The notes: generated from the letters alone by a model not told the origin. DNA of 64,000 bases from Tillandsia leiboldiana (GCA_029204045.2 JAQNDB010000527.1:1-64000), one strand, 5' to 3'. Counted from the first letter of the stretch, positions 1-11,607 are shown. Made by a program: numbers and translations.

Positions 1-84
1 TTGGTCGGGTCAGTCAGGGATGGTTTACTCAGGTTCGACGGATGTCCCCCAACCAAAAAGAAGTAGTTCAAGTATTACCTGTCG
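1..84 (-). other. Element B internal sequence downstream of gag
   Basis: These bases lie beyond the gag stop codon of element B in its minus-strand orientation. I recognise no protease or reverse-transcriptase motif in them. The rest of B, including any pol region and its 3' LTR, lies left of the window. Confidence 0.4.
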
Positions 85-231
85 TCACTCGGTTCGGGAC
101 GTTGCTCCGTCTGCTGGGGCGGCTGGGGTAGCCCTCCCGCAACCCCTGGGCCAGCGCCGCACTGCGTGGTTGGGCAGGGTCCTGGTATCGTACGAGTCCG
201 CCGACGGCGAGCCGTCGGGTCGGTCCTTCTG
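85..231 (-). pseudogene. gag: Element B gag, 3' part (split by element A)
   Basis: This is the C-terminal end of the gag frame that begins at 12492. The 5-bp duplication at 227-231 equals that at 11603-11607, and the gag codons continue in the same frame from 11603 onto 231, ending at a TGA at 85-87. This tail is basic and rich in Pro and Arg, with no zinc knuckle or protease motif. The interruption by 11.4 kb of element A would abolish normal expression. Frame continuity across the duplicated site is direct evidence that both pieces were one ORF. Confidence 0.7.
227..231. repeat. Target-site duplication of element A, left
   Basis: TTCTG directly precedes the TG of the left LTR and is repeated at 11603-11607 after the CA of the right LTR. 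A 5-bp duplication is usual for gypsy integrases. Confidence 0.93.
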
Positions 232-868
232 TGTCACGCCCCGGGTGTAAACCAGAACCCGGGCTCGTCCACAGACCCACCGTGCACACGGTATTTCCCG
301 TGTACACAAAGCGCTGGTAACTGCTCAGATATAAAGAAATAATGCTAGAGCATAAAACAGAGCTAAACTGAAACTAGTACAATCTCAGACAAATGCTGGA
401 AATAAAAGTACAATAAACTCTCAAGAATATACATATGTCTCTCCCAGCTCACGAAGTAAATACAACCAGCTGGCCGCAGCCAGACCCAAAATAAAAGAAA
501 ATACAACCGTTTGAGTGTACAGGGGATACAACAAAACTACAAAACTCGAGCTCGGGGTAGCAGCTATCTAGTCGGCGATCCTCTTACCTCGATCCTGGGA
601 GGAAGGCCCCGCAACTCCGGCAGATGACTCTGCAAAACAAAGGGGACAAGAAAAGGGAAAAACAGTGGGGGTCAGTACTACTATAAAGACAGTAGCCTCC
701 CCTAGTGGGTAAACCTCAACACAAAACTCCTACCTGCCCACTAGGTCTACCAGAGGCTAAAAGAATAAATGCGGTAACTATGAGTATGACTCCTGATAAA
801 AGCTACCACTAATATGCCTCTACCTGCCCAGCTAAAGATAGCTAAATGTATGCATCAGAATATCGAAG

Positions 869-1110
869 CCTGCCACATCGGGTATGCCAGCCTACGCATA
901 ACACCGGTGTGGGATAGGAGTCTCAATGTCTGCCAAATCGGGTATGCCAGCCTACGCATAACACCGATATGGGACAGGAGTCTCAAGGTCTGCTAAATCG
1001 GGTATGCCAGCCTACGCATAGCACCGATATGGGGTAGGGTTCTCAATGTCTGCCAAATCGGGTATGCCAGCCTACGCATAACACCGATATGGGACAGGAG
1101 TCCCAGGGTC
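869..1110 (-). repeat. Four 60-bp hairpin repeats in A LTR
   Basis: The period is exactly 60 bp. Each unit holds a two-part stem: outer ATCGG with CCGAT, inner TATGC with GCATA, and loop CAGCCTAC. The hairpins lie at 877-908, 937-968, 997-1028 and 1057-1088. In the first unit the outer 3' arm is CCGGT, which leaves a T-G pair. The same hairpin occurs once in each family C LTR (32653-32684 and 58976-59007), so it was amplified in A. It lies downstream of the TATA box, in the transcribed leader. Confidence 0.85.
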
Positions 1111-2502
1111 TCAAGTCTGCAAATCGCGCACTCCGCTCTATAAGGAAAAGTACCGTCTCCCAAAGGAAGCCCAAAACCCTCTCCCCGAAACCCAAGTATC
1201 TGACTACACTAACCCAGCCCCTGCTCTAACCCGAGCATAATATCCCCTATGTCTAAGTGACTGAAGAAAGAATGCAACATGGTTTCTCCTAAGTCAATTC
1301 CAGCATGATAGTGTAGCAGAAAAAGGTGGCCTATCTAGGTGACCATTCAAGCATGCAAAAGTCATTATCTTGATGAACCATTTTAAGTACTCTAACCACA
1401 TACCTCAGCCTTTCATTTAATCAATCAACAAGATAGGGATTTAGCATAAATTCCAAGTAATTCTACTACATGTTTAAAGCATGGACTCACCATTAATTAA
1501 CTTGTAGTTTTCTAACAATGCGATTATCAACGAAGAAATCAGGATTTCATACAAGCATGCTAGGTCCATCTCACAGATTTACTAACAGCATAATCAAGAG
1601 CATTCTAATAGGCCTAGTGATAAATCCCAAATAAGAGGTTTACAACATCACCCACCTCGAGCGCTAATCCCAATTCCCAAAAGCGGAACCCAAGTTCAGT
1701 CCAAAACTCCCCACCAATCTGTACAAAATACCCCAAAGGAAAACACATAAGCTATACATTCACAATTCCCAGAATCTGTCCCTTAATACTACAGTCTAGA
1801 ATTCACCAATTTTTACCTGCGAAAAATGCCCAGAAAAATCCAAGGAAAATACTGTCGCGATCCTCGCGACGAGCCCGTCGAAACGAGTACCTGCACGCCC
1901 AAATCGGAGTTTCCTACGCTGAGATAAAAATCCGACAAGGGAAACATCCCAATCCAAACTGTACCAAATTTCTGTAACAAAGAACCACAGAAAAAGGAGA
2001 TTCTCACCCTCAGCCAAAACCCAGAAAAATCTGAGAAAAATCCAGGAGACTCCTTGCGAAGTGTAGATGAAAATTGCCTCTTGAATCACCTCGATCCGAC
2101 GTCCGAGCGAAAAGATACGGCAAGAACACTGCGGTGCTGTCCAAAAGTCCGCGACGAAAAATGGGTCCAATGGGTGCTCAGAAAACTCCAAGATCAGCAC
2201 GAAAATCGAGGAACCTCAAAACACAGGAGTTGAAGTCCTACCTGTCGTGAGTCCAACGGCGCAAGAATCGGCGAAATCCGATGTCGGGGTGAGTCGGAGG
2301 AGTCCAAACACTGAGAAGGGGCGAAGAAGATCGCCGGGAAACAAGCGTCGCGCCGCGCCGTAAAATGGTGAACCTTGGGAAGAGTGCCTCCAAAAATCCT
2401 CAAAGTTCTCCAAAGGGTAGTGCACTGAGGGAGGAGAAACTTCTCTGAAGAAAGCTCAGCGAAAATAGGGTCCAAAAAGCCTACAGGACGAATGGGGGGA
2501 GC

Positions 2503-2510
2503 TATTTATA
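2503..2510 (-). promoter_or_regulatory. TATA box, A 3' LTR
   Basis: TATTTATA on plus reads TATAAATA on minus, in a GC-rich context, with CCAAT and CACGTG motifs on its upstream side (higher coordinates). The same box is at 10758-10765 in the other LTR. Confidence 0.7.
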
Positions 2511-2715
2511 GGCCCAGCCCACTATGCTGTCGGGCCGGGATTTCGGGCGCAACTTTCGGGCGCACTGCGCCCGGAAACCCGGTCGCATGCTTCCTGTCCG
2601 ACGCGCCCGAAACTCCCAGGAGCGGCCACGTCACCCCAAACAGGGAACAGCAAGTCCCCGCGGCCCACTGTGCGCCGCGTGTCCCCTCGCGGTCAGCGGG
2701 GGTAGGTACGGCCGC

Positions 2716-3016
2716 CCAACCGCAAGGCGACACGTGGCGCACTCGAGTGCGGCCGACCGTCCCGCCTGGCGCCACTGTGCGCGCGCAGTCCCGAGGCGCC
2801 CCCCCGCGCACACCGTGGACCGCGCCCATGTGAGCCAATGAATCCGAAGCCGCCACGTGTCATGCGCCGGTCCACCGCAACCCCGCACACCCGGTGAACC
2901 ATGCCGCGTGCGCCGGCCTATCAGGGCACGCCACGCGTCCCCCGCCCGCGGTCCATGCACCGCCGCGCCACCCCGTGGACCGAGCTGCGTGCGCCGGCCA
3001 ATAACAGGCCGCCACG
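2716..3016 (-). promoter_or_regulatory. CCAAT/G-box cluster with one perfect ERSE
   Basis: One perfect CCAAT-N9-CCACG (ER-stress response element) is at 2998-3016. Two decayed forms keep the nine-base spacing: CCTAT-N9-CCACG at 2917-2935 and CCAAC-N9-ACACG at 2716-2734. Another CCAAT at 2835 has a 13-base spacer and does not fit. The cluster lies 200-500 bp upstream of the minus-strand TATA box. I infer that A and C inherited this promoter layout from a common ancestor. Confidence 0.55.
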
Positions 3017-3346
3017 TGGCTCAGGCCGGTCCACGAGGCTCCCCCATGCACCGAATAACCCCAAAAACTTCCGGAAGCCCACATTTGGTCATCCGGACTC
3101 CAAATTTAACAAGCAAATAGCCGTTTTCAAGCGTTTTTCCACGCTGAATCCAAATCCAACCTCAGATTGGCCCAAAACCTTTTCTAAAATTCGGCAAATG
3201 CAGCCGAAGGCCAAATCAGCTATCCAAGTCTCACAAAGTCCATCTGTGGCACCCCTTTGATGCACCATGGGCCAGACACACCAACACTAGGTGTTCTACA
3301 CAATGGATTCATCGGAAAGTTGCATGGGAAAAACCAGAACACTACA

Positions 3347-3359
3347 TCCTCCCCCACAA
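3347..3359 (-). other. Polypurine tract of element A
   Basis: TTGTGGGGGAGGA on the minus strand sits immediately upstream of the 3' LTR, where plus-strand DNA synthesis would be primed. Confidence 0.85.
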
Positions 3360-3393
3360 GAAAAAGTTTCGTCCTCGAAACAAAAGTCATACC

Positions 3394-5352
3394 TCAAGCA
3401 GGTGCCTCGAACAGGTGGGGGTAAGCAGCCATCATCGCTGACTCCAACTCCCAGGTAGCCTCGCGCTCCTCATGACTGCTCCAGAGGATCTTCACATAAG
3501 GGATGGCCCGACTGCGCAACTCCCTAACCTCCCGGTCCAAGATCCTCAACGGCCGCTCAACATAGCTCAGGTCCTCGGTGACCTCCAGTGGGGCGAAATC
3601 GATGATATGAGACGGGTCATGGACATACTTCCTCAGAGTCGATACATGAAAAACGTCGTGAACACCTGAAAGCCTGGGAGGAAGTGCAAGCCTGTAGGCA
3701 ACTGGCCCTATGCGCTCTAATACCTCGAAAGGTCCAATGTAGCGAGGGCTCAGTTTCCCCCGAATCCCAAACCTTCGGATCCCCTTTGAAGGCGAGACCT
3801 TCAAAAAGACATGATCCCCAACCGCGAACTCCAGGTCTCGCCTCCGCACATCTGCATAGCTCCTCTGTCTGCTCTGTGCTGACTGAAGGTGCTGCCTGAC
3901 TACCTTGACCTTAGCCTCCGCTTCTCTAAGCAACTCTGGCCCCAAGGTCCGCCTCTCACCCACATCGCTCCAATAAAGAGGGGAACGACACTTGCGTCCA
4001 TACAATGCTTCAAACGGAGCCATTCGGATGCTCGCTTGAAAGCTATTGTTGTACGCAAACTCAGCCAATGATAAGTGTCGTACCCAACCCCCTCCAAAGT
4101 CCAGCGTGCAAGCCCGGAGCATGTCCTCAAGAATCTGTATAGTACGCTCTGACTGTCCGTCTGTCTGCGGGTGAAATGCTGTGCTGAAACTGAGCTGTGT
4201 CCCCAAAGTGGCCTGTAGGCTCCTCCAGAAGCGCGAAACAAACTTCGGATCTCGGTCAGATACAATGGAGACGGGCACCCCATGCAGCCTCACTACCTCG
4301 TCTAAGTACAGCTGTGCCAGCCGATCGAGGGACCAAGTCACTTGCACCGGTAAAAAGTGTGCGGATTTGGTGAGTCTATCCACGACTACCCAGATAGCAT
4401 CCGCTCCCGTCTGTGCTCTCGGCAAACCAGTGACAAAATCCATGATAACATGCTCCCATTTCCATTCAGGGATTGGGAGACTCTGCAACTTGCCAGCAGG
4501 TACACGATGTTCAGCCTTTACTTGCTGACAAGTTAGACAGTGCGCTACAAATCTCCCAATGTCTCTTTTCATCCCGTTCCACCAAAACTGTGCCTTAAGG
4601 TCCCTATACATCTTAGTCCCACCAGGATGGATGGTATAAGGTGTATAGTGGGCCTCCCTCAAGATCTGCTCTCGGATCTCAGCATCCATAGGCACACATG
4701 CTCGGTCCCTGTACCGCAGTACTCCCGAAGCATCAACCGAAAAGTCCCCTGCCAAACCAGTCTGCATCTGCTCTCGAATCCTCATCAGGTGGGGGTCCTC
4801 ACTCTGTCTCTCCCGAATCCTGTCCAACAGAGTGGGCTGCACGACTAGAGACATAAGTCTAGCAGAGACCCCAGGGGACACCACCTCGAGCTCTAACCGC
4901 CTCATCTGCTCCAGTAATGGCGCCTGATCGGTGATCAACGAAGATAGACTCTGCACTGCTCTCCTGCTCAGGGCATCAGCAACCACGTTGGCCTTGCCAG
5001 GATGGTATAATATGTCTACATCATAGTCTTTCAACAATTCCAACCATCTGCGCTGCCTCAAGTTGAGCTCCTTCTGTGTGAACAGGTATTTCAAGCTCTT
5101 GTGGTCGGTGTAAATCTCGCAGTGCTCCCCATACAGGTAGTGGCGCCACAACTTTAGTGCAAAAATCACTGCAGCTAGCTCCAAATCATGGGTAGGGTAA
5201 TTCTTTTCATAATCCTTCAGTTGCCGAGAGGCATAAGCAATTACCTTTCCTTCCTGCATCAGCACGCAACCAAGTCCACTGTGCGATGCGTCACTGTAAA
5301 TCACATATCCCTTCCCCATAACAGGTAGGGAAAGGATAGGAGCCGACATCAA
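3394..5352 (-). pseudogene. pol: Element A pol: RNase H, integrase, chromodomain
   Basis: The 652-residue open frame (from an internal Met after a TGA at 5416-5418) starts in the RT/RNase H connection. RNase H is seen as YSDASHSGLG (about residue 18) and YTDHKSLKYL (about 80). The integrase zinc region is HCLTCQQVKAEH (about 270), with core residues in DFVTGLP, SDRDPKF and FHPQTDGQSE (about 305-400). The C-terminus has a chromodomain-like stretch (VKILWSS...EATWELE, about 615-640), thought to guide integration through histone marks. The frame is the same as the upstream PR-RT part, so one nonsense change separates them. Confidence 0.9.
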
Positions 5353-5415
5353 TCTGATCTTTAATTCCTCGAAGCTCCTCTGGCAGTCCTCACTCCAGAT
5401 AAACTTAATCCCTTT

Positions 5416-6921
5416 TCACGTAAAACGAGTGAGGGGTGTGGAAAGTTTCGCAAAACCTTCCACAAACCGACGGTAATATCCTGCTAAGCCCATAAAACTG
5501 CGGACCTCAGATACCGTCGTCGGTCGGGGCCAATCCCGGACTGCCTCGATCTTCGCCGGGTCTACTGCCACTCCGGCGGCTGAAATCACATGGCCCAAAA
5601 AGGCAACCTCCCAAAGCCAGAAATCACACTTAGATAACTTGGCGTACAACTTTCTCTCTCTCAGAAGTTGTAGCACAATCCTCAGGTGCTCCTCGTGCTC
5701 CAAATCGCTTCGGGAATAAACTAGGATGTCATCAATAAAAACAACGACGAACCGATCCAGGTATGGTCGAAAAATCCTGTTCATTAAATCCATAAAAGCA
5801 GCAGGGGCATTTGTCAATCCAAAAGGCATGACGGTGAACTCATAATGCCCGTACCGCGACCTGAATGCCGTCTTTGGGATATCCTCGGCCTTCACCTTCA
5901 ATTGGTGGTAACCAGACTGTAAATCAATCTTAGAAAAGACACAAGACCCTTGCAGCTGGTCAAATAAGTCATCAATGCGCGGCAAAGGGTACTTGTTCTT
6001 GATGGTCGCTTTATTCAACTCCCGATAATCAACACATAGTCGAAGTGATCCATCCTTCTTCTTCACAAATAGCACCGGCGCTCCCCAAGGCGATACGCTT
6101 GGTCTGACAAAACCTTTGTCCATTAAATCCTGGAGTTGCGCCTTTAGCTCTCGCAGCTCAGCCGGTGCCATTCGGTAAGGAGCCTTAGAGATTGGCGCAG
6201 TTCCTGGAACTACGTCAATCAAAAACTCAACCTCCCTATCCGGCGGCATATGAATCAGATCTGGAGGAAACACATCCGGGAACTCGTGGACAATAGGGAT
6301 ATCCGGGAGTCCCGGTGCCGCCACAGGCTCCTTAACCACCGACGCCAAAAAGGCCACGCATCCACTGCGCATCATCTGCCTCGCCCGAGAAGTCGAAACC
6401 ACAGAGGCAAAGAAAGCACTCTGGCACCCCCTGTAAACAAGCACCTCCTGGCCTGGCTCGCTAAAAGTAGCAGTCCTCGCGGCGCAATCAATCGTCGTGA
6501 AATAGCGAGCTAGCCAATCCATCCCAAGCACAATGTCATAATCCCGCAGCTGACTAAGGACCATCAGGTCCGCTGGCAAAATCCAAGACTCAAGCTGTAC
6601 CGGGCAAGACCAACAACACTCCTCTACAATCAAAATATGATCGGGAATCCGTACCTCTAATGCATGCGGTAACCGACGTAACTCTAATCCGTGCGATGAT
6701 GCAAATGCTCTACTAATAAAAGAATGTGATGCACCGGTATCAAATAAAGTGCGAGCTCTAATGCCGAAAAGTAAAATGATACCTGCCACCACGAGGTCGG
6801 CCGCCGCAGAGTCCCCTACCTGGGCGGCGTAGACTCGCCCGCTCTGAGCTGGTGGTCGGTAGTCTGTAGGGTGGGAGGAAGGAGACCTGCTCGCTGGAGC
6901 ATAAGGCCGCTGCTGGGGCAC
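5416..6921 (-). pseudogene. pol: Element A pol: protease and reverse transcriptase
   Basis: Protease has LFDTGASHSFIS (about residue 60) and VLGMDWLARY (about 130). The reverse transcriptase has YRELNKATIKNKYPLPR (about 300), the catalytic FIDDILVYS (about 395), and ends at ...STPLTR. It stops at TGA 5416-5418, where family C has a sense codon at the same place, and the frame continues in 3394-5352. Upstream of the Met at 6921 the same frame carries the gag zinc knuckle at about 6966-7070, so this is the tail of a gag-pol fusion rather than a separate gene. Confidence 0.9.
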
Positions 6922-7799
6922 CGAAGGAGCTGATGCTGAGGAAGGAGCCTGCGGTGAAGAGAGAGGGCAAGTAGCTCGAATATGGCCGGACTGTCCACAC
7001 CGATAACAGCGGCCATACCTCTGGTCACAAGTATCTGCCGCGTGTTGTCCCCTACAAAAGACGCACCTGACCGCAGACTGGGGCTGCCTCGACTGCTGCT
7101 GCTGCTGCCCTTGCCGCTGTGACCCCTGCTATCGCGACTGCGACCTCTGCTGCTGCGAGTGCTGCTGCTGTCGTGGGGCTGCTGCTGTGGGGGCCTCTGG
7201 GATCCCCCAGGCCCTCGCCGATCCGAACGCCCACGGCCCGTAGACTGTTGTGGTGGCGGTCGGGGCGGCCTCCATGAACTGGCCTGTCCCCCCTCGTCTG
7301 GCGCTGGCCGCTTCCTCTCAGAACTCTGAGCGACCGTGCCTCCGCGCCTAGCGACCACATGATCTCCCCTCTCGACCCACTGTGCATGATCCACTGCCTC
7401 TGATAAAGTCTGAAGCCTCTGGGCGTGTACCAAGGTATAGATCTCGGGGCATAAACCTGTCTCAAACAGCTCCACCTGGTGCAGCCCGTCCCTGGCAACA
7501 TAGGGTACGCAGTTAAGCAACTGCGTAAACTCCTGGAAGTAATCCCATACTGAACGATCACCCTGCTGCAGGTTCTTCAAGTCATCTTCTATCTTCTTCT
7601 TCACGCTCGTGGAGAAGTAAGTGTCAAGGATCATCCTCCTGAACTCCGACCAGGGTAGCTGTCGGGTGATCTGAAACTCTAAGGGCTCAACCCGACGCCA
7701 CCAAGCATCAGCATCCCCCTCCAAACAATGTACGGCCATGTGTACTCTGAATCTCGAATCAATGAAGAAATCTCTGAACAACTTCTCCATTGATGCCAA
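6816..7799 (-). pseudogene. gag: Element A gag, capsid region (frameshifted)
   Basis: Residues 1-140 match the retrotransposon gag capsid fold (AWWRRVEPLEFQI, WSEFRRMILDTYF, QGDRSVWDYFQEF), followed by an Arg/Gly/Ser/Gln-rich linker. Family C shows that gag and protease should share one frame. Here the frame changes in the Gln-rich linker at about 7170-7190, so the zinc knuckle at about 6966-7070 is in the other frame, which also has a TAG at 7129-7131. The last ~120 residues of this open frame are therefore out-of-frame translation. Confidence 0.85.
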
Positions 7800-7865
7800 C
7801 CACGATCCTATCTCTGCTGGATGAGTACTCCGCCCCGAGAACCTAGGTGGTCCACGCTTACAGAA

Positions 7866-8192
7866 CTATGCGAGTTTGTCAGCAAACTCCTGCTCCTCCG
7901 CTGGGGTCAATGGTCTGATCACCCCCTGAGCCCCACTGCTAGATGACGGTGCCGTAGGAACAAGTGGAATAGCCGGCGGTACAACCGGTGGTACAGGGGC
8001 CTCTACAGTAGTAGGGGGTGGTGCCGCAACCTGAGCCAGCAACTGCTCAAATCTCTGCTCCTGTCGGCGGTGACTCTCCGCCAACTGGGCCACCATGGCC
8101 CTCAGCTCACTGATCTCAGAAGGCCCGGACTGCTCCGGCTCCTCCGGGGGTGTAGGAGTACCCCGAGTAGGGATCTGCCGCCTAGGAGGCAT
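7866..8192 (-). pseudogene. gag: Element A gag, N-terminal part
   Basis: Start chosen at the ATG at 8192 (MPPRRQ), because family C gag starts with the same MPPRRR at its own ATG; an upstream in-frame Met at 8234 is not conserved. The region has a Pro-rich segment, a coiled-coil-like stretch (ELRAMVAQLAESHRRQEQRFEQLL), then more Pro. It ends at TAG 7866-7868. The next gag segment (Met at 7799) is in the same frame, so this is a point nonsense change. Confidence 0.85.
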
Positions 8193-8465
8193 CCTGCCAC
8201 ACAAGAAACCATGGGTCAGAACCAACCCACACACGACCCAATCCAGCGAAAGTCATGGACATCCCCCTATTCCTGTAACCTTATGTTGTCTGCAGCCAAC
8301 ATAACAGTCCACCAGAAATAGGCTATACCAATCCCTCTCCACTCACAGGAAGAGTTTAATAACAAATTGCCGACTTTCGCAAAATATCGCGTCACTCACG
8401 CCCTGCCTTCCTAGTGTCTGCCAAAAAGCCTAGGGTTTCCTAAGTCCCAACTGACCTATCCCTAA
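8193..8465 (-). other. Element A leader between primer site and gag
   Basis: About 270 bp with no coding potential on the element strand. Family C keeps much of it (31671-31941 and 57994-58264), including the stretch next to the primer site. Such leaders often carry packaging signals, but I see no convincing motif. Confidence 0.6.
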
Positions 8466-8477
8466 GCTCTGATACCA
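8466..8477 (-). other. Primer binding site, initiator tRNA-Met
   Basis: TGGTATCAGAGC on the minus strand, eight bases from the 5' LTR end. It is the standard complement to the 3' end of plant initiator tRNA-Met. Confidence 0.93.
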
Positions 8478-8485
8478 AAATAATC

Positions 8486-11400
8486 TGTCACGCCCCGGGT
8501 GTAAACCAGAACCCGGGCTCGTCCACAGACCCACCGTGCACACGGTATTTCCCGTGTACACAAAGCGCTGGTAACCTGCTCAGATATAAAGAAATAATGC
8601 TAGAGCATAAAACAGAGCTAAACTGAAACTAGTACATCTCAGACAAATGCTGGAAATAAAAGTACAATAAACTCTCAAGAATATACATATGTCTCTCCCA
8701 GCTCACGAAGTAAATACAACCAGCTGGCCGCAGCCAGACCCAAAATAAAAGAAAATACAACCGTTTGAGTGTACAGGGGATACAACAAAACTACAAAACT
8801 CGAGCTCGGGGTAGCAGCTATCTAGTCGGCGATCCTCTTACCTCGATCCTGGGAGGAAGGCCCCGCAACTCCGGCAGATGACTCTGCAAAACAAAGGGGA
8901 CAAGAAAAGGGAAAAACAGTGGGGGTCAGTACTACTATAAAGACAGTAGCCTCCCCTAGTGGGTAAACCTCAACACAAAACTCCTACCTGCCCACTAGGT
9001 CTACCAGAGGCTAAAAGAATAAATGCGGTAACTATGAGTATGACTCCTGATAAAAGCTACCACTAATATGCCTCTACCTGCCCAGCTAAAGATAGCTAAA
9101 TGTATGCATCAGAATATCGAAGCCTGCCACATCGGGTATGCCAGCCTACGCATAACACCGGTGTGGGATAGGAGTCTCAATGTCTGCCAAATCGGGTATG
9201 CCAGCCTACGCATAACACCGATATGGGACAGGAGTCTCAAGGTCTGCTAAATCGGGTATGCCAGCCTACGCATAGCACCGATATGGGGTAGGGTTCTCAA
9301 TGTCTGCCAAATCGGGTATGCCAGCCTACGCATAACACCGATATGGGACAGGAGTCCCAGGGTCTCAAGTCTGCAAATCGCGCACTCCGCTCTATAAGGA
9401 AAAGTACCGTCTCCCAAAGGAAGCCCAAAACCCTCTCCCCGAAACCCAAGTATCTGACTACACTAACCCAGCCCCTGCTCTAACCCGAGCATAATATCCC
9501 CTATGTCTAAGTGACTGAAGAAAGAATGCAACATGGTTTCTCCTAAGTCAATTCCAGCATGATAGTGTAGCAGAAAAAGGTGGCCTATCTAGGTGACCAT
9601 TCAAGCATGCAAAAGTCATTATCTTGATGAACCATTTTAAGTACTCTGACCACATACCTCAGCCTTTCATTTAATCAATCAACAAGATAGGGATTTAGCA
9701 TAAATTCCAAGTAATTCTACTACATGTTTAAAGCATGGACTCACCATTAATTAACTTGTAGTTTTCTAACAATGCGATTATCAACGAAGAAATCAGGATT
9801 TCATACAAGCATGCTAGGTCCATCTCACAGATTTACTAACAGCATAATCAAGAGCATTCTAATAGGCCTAGTGATAAATCCCAAATAAGAGGTTTACAAC
9901 ATCACCCACCTCGAGCGCTAATCCCAATTCCCAAAAGCGGAACCCAAGTTCAGTCCAAAACTCCCCACCAATCTGTACAAAATACCCCAAAGGAAAACAC
10001 ATAAGCTATACATTCACAATTCCCATAATCTGTCCCTTAATACCACAGTCTAGAATTCACCAATTTTTACCTGCGAAAAATGCCCAGAAAAATCCAAGGA
10101 AAATACTGTCGCGATCCTCGCGACGAGCCCGTCGAAACGAGTACCTGCACGCCCAAATCGGAGTTTCCTACGCTGAGATAAAAATCCGACAAGGAAAAAC
10201 ATCCCAATCCAAACTGTACCAAATTTCTGTAACAAAGAACCACAGAAAAAGGAGATTCTCACCCTCGGTCAAAACCCAGAAAAATCTGAGAAAAATCCAG
10301 GAGACTCCTTGCGAAGTGTAGATGAAAATTGCCTCTTGAATCACCTCGATCCGACGTCCGAGCGAAAAGATACGGCAAGAACACTGCGGTGCTGTCCAAA
10401 AGTCCGCGACGAAAAATGGGTCCAATGGGTGCTCAGAAAACTCCAAGATCAGCACGAAAATCGAGGAACCTCAAAACACAGGAGTTGAAGTCCTACCTGT
10501 CGTGAGTCCAACGGCGCAAGAATCGGCGAAATCCGATGTCGGGGTGAGTCGGAGGAGTCCAAACACTGAGAAGGGGCGAAGAAGATCGCCGGGAAACAAG
10601 CGTCGCGCCGCGCCGTAAAATGGTGAACCTTGGGAAGAGTGCCTCCAAAAATCCTCAAAGTTCTCCAAAGGGTAGTGCACTGAGGGAGGAGAAACTTCTC
10701 TGAAGAAAGCTCAGCGAAAATAGGGTCCAAAAAGCCTACAGGACGAATGGGGGGAGCTATTTATAGGCCCAGCCCACTATGCTGTCGGGCCGGGATTTCG
10801 GGCGCAACTTTCGGGCGCACTGCGCCCGGAAACCCGGTCGCATGCTTCCTGTCCGACGCGCCCGAAACTCCCAGGAGCGGCCACGTCACCCCAAACAGGG
10901 AACAGCAAGTCCCCGCGGCCCACTGTGCGCCGCGTGTCCCCTCGCGGTCAGCGGGGGTAGGTACGGCCGCCCAACCGCAAGGCGACACGTGGCGCACTCG
11001 AGTGCGGCCGACCGTCCCGCCTGGCGCCACTGTGCGCGCGCAGTCCCGAGGCGCCCCCCCGCGCACACCGTGGACCGCGCCCATGTGAGCCAATGAATCC
11101 GAAGCCGCCACGTGTCATGCGCCCGGTCCACCGCAACCCCGCACACCCGGTGAACCATGCCGCGTGCGCCGGCCTATCAGGGCACGCCACGCGTCCCCCG
11201 CCCGCGGTCCATGCACCGCCGCGCCACCCCGTGGACCGAGCTGCGTGCGCCGGCCAATAACAGGCCGCCACGTGGCTCAGGCCGGTCCACGAGGCTCCCC
11301 CATGCACCGAATAACCCCAAAAACTTCCGGAAGCCCACATTTGGTCATCCGGACTCCAAATTTAACAAGCAAATAGCCGTTTTCAAGCGTTTTTCCGCGC

Positions 11401-11602
11401 TGAATCCAAATCCAACCTCAGATTGGCCCAAAACCTTTTCTAAAATTCGGCAAATGCAGCCGAAGGCCAAATCAGCTATCCAAGTCTCACAAAGTCCATC
11501 TGTGGCACCCCTTTGATGCACCATGGGCCAGACACACCAACACTAGGTGTTCTACACAATGGATTCATCGGAAAGTTGCATGGGAAAAACCAGAACACTA
11601 CA
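8486..11602 (-). repeat. Element A 5' LTR
   Basis: 3117 bp, nearly identical to the 3' LTR. It carries the four 60-bp hairpin repeats (hairpins at 9131-9162, 9191-9222, 9251-9282, 9311-9342), the TATA box at 10758-10765 and the perfect CCAAT-N9-CCACG at 11254-11272. This copy would drive transcription of A. Confidence 0.93.
10758..10765 (-). promoter_or_regulatory. TATA box of element A promoter
   Basis: TATAAATA on minus. It lies about 840 bp from the U3 start, with CCAAT/G-box motifs upstream; transcription would run toward 8486 and then gag. Confidence 0.7.
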
Positions 11603-11607
11603 TTCTG
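11603..11607. repeat. Target-site duplication of element A, right
   Basis: TTCTG follows the terminal CA of the 5' LTR and matches 227-231. Confidence 0.93.

Larger units (their letters stand above)
232..3346 (-). repeat. Element A 3' LTR
   Basis: It runs TGTCACG...CACTACA on the plus strand, so in element orientation it starts TGTAGTG and ends CGTGACA. Length is 3115 bp and it is nearly identical to 8486-11602. In minus-strand order it holds U3 with CCAAT/G-box motifs (about 2560-3346), a TATA box (2503-2510), a long transcribed leader, and four 60-bp repeats near the U5 end. Small ORFs inside it are not kept in frame between the two LTRs and are probably not genes. Confidence 0.93.
232..11602 (-). 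mobile_element. Element A: complete Tekay/Del-type gypsy retrotransposon
   Basis: A full minus-strand Ty3/gypsy element of 11.4 kb: two LTRs of about 3.1 kb (232-3346 and 8486-11602), initiator-Met primer site, gag, protease, reverse transcriptase, RNase H, integrase, chromodomain and polypurine tract. The chromodomain after the integrase places it among chromoviruses, and the pol wording resembles the Tekay/Del clade. By eye the two LTRs differ at only about ten sites, so insertion looks recent. Coding is nevertheless broken: TAG at 7866-7868, a frame change upstream of the zinc knuckle, and TGA at 5416-5418. It is inserted in the gag of element B. Confidence 0.93.

Noticed and set aside
1796..2475. 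Small ORFs in the A LTR leader (134 and 93 residues)
   Set aside because: The 134-residue frame is broken differently in the other LTR (10050-10455), so it is not maintained; position is transcribed LTR leader.
2492..3260. GC-rich ORFs in U3 of A (and 34293-34843, 60643-61193 in C)
   Set aside because: They overlap on both strands in several frames, match the CCAAT/G-box promoter region, and have no domain.
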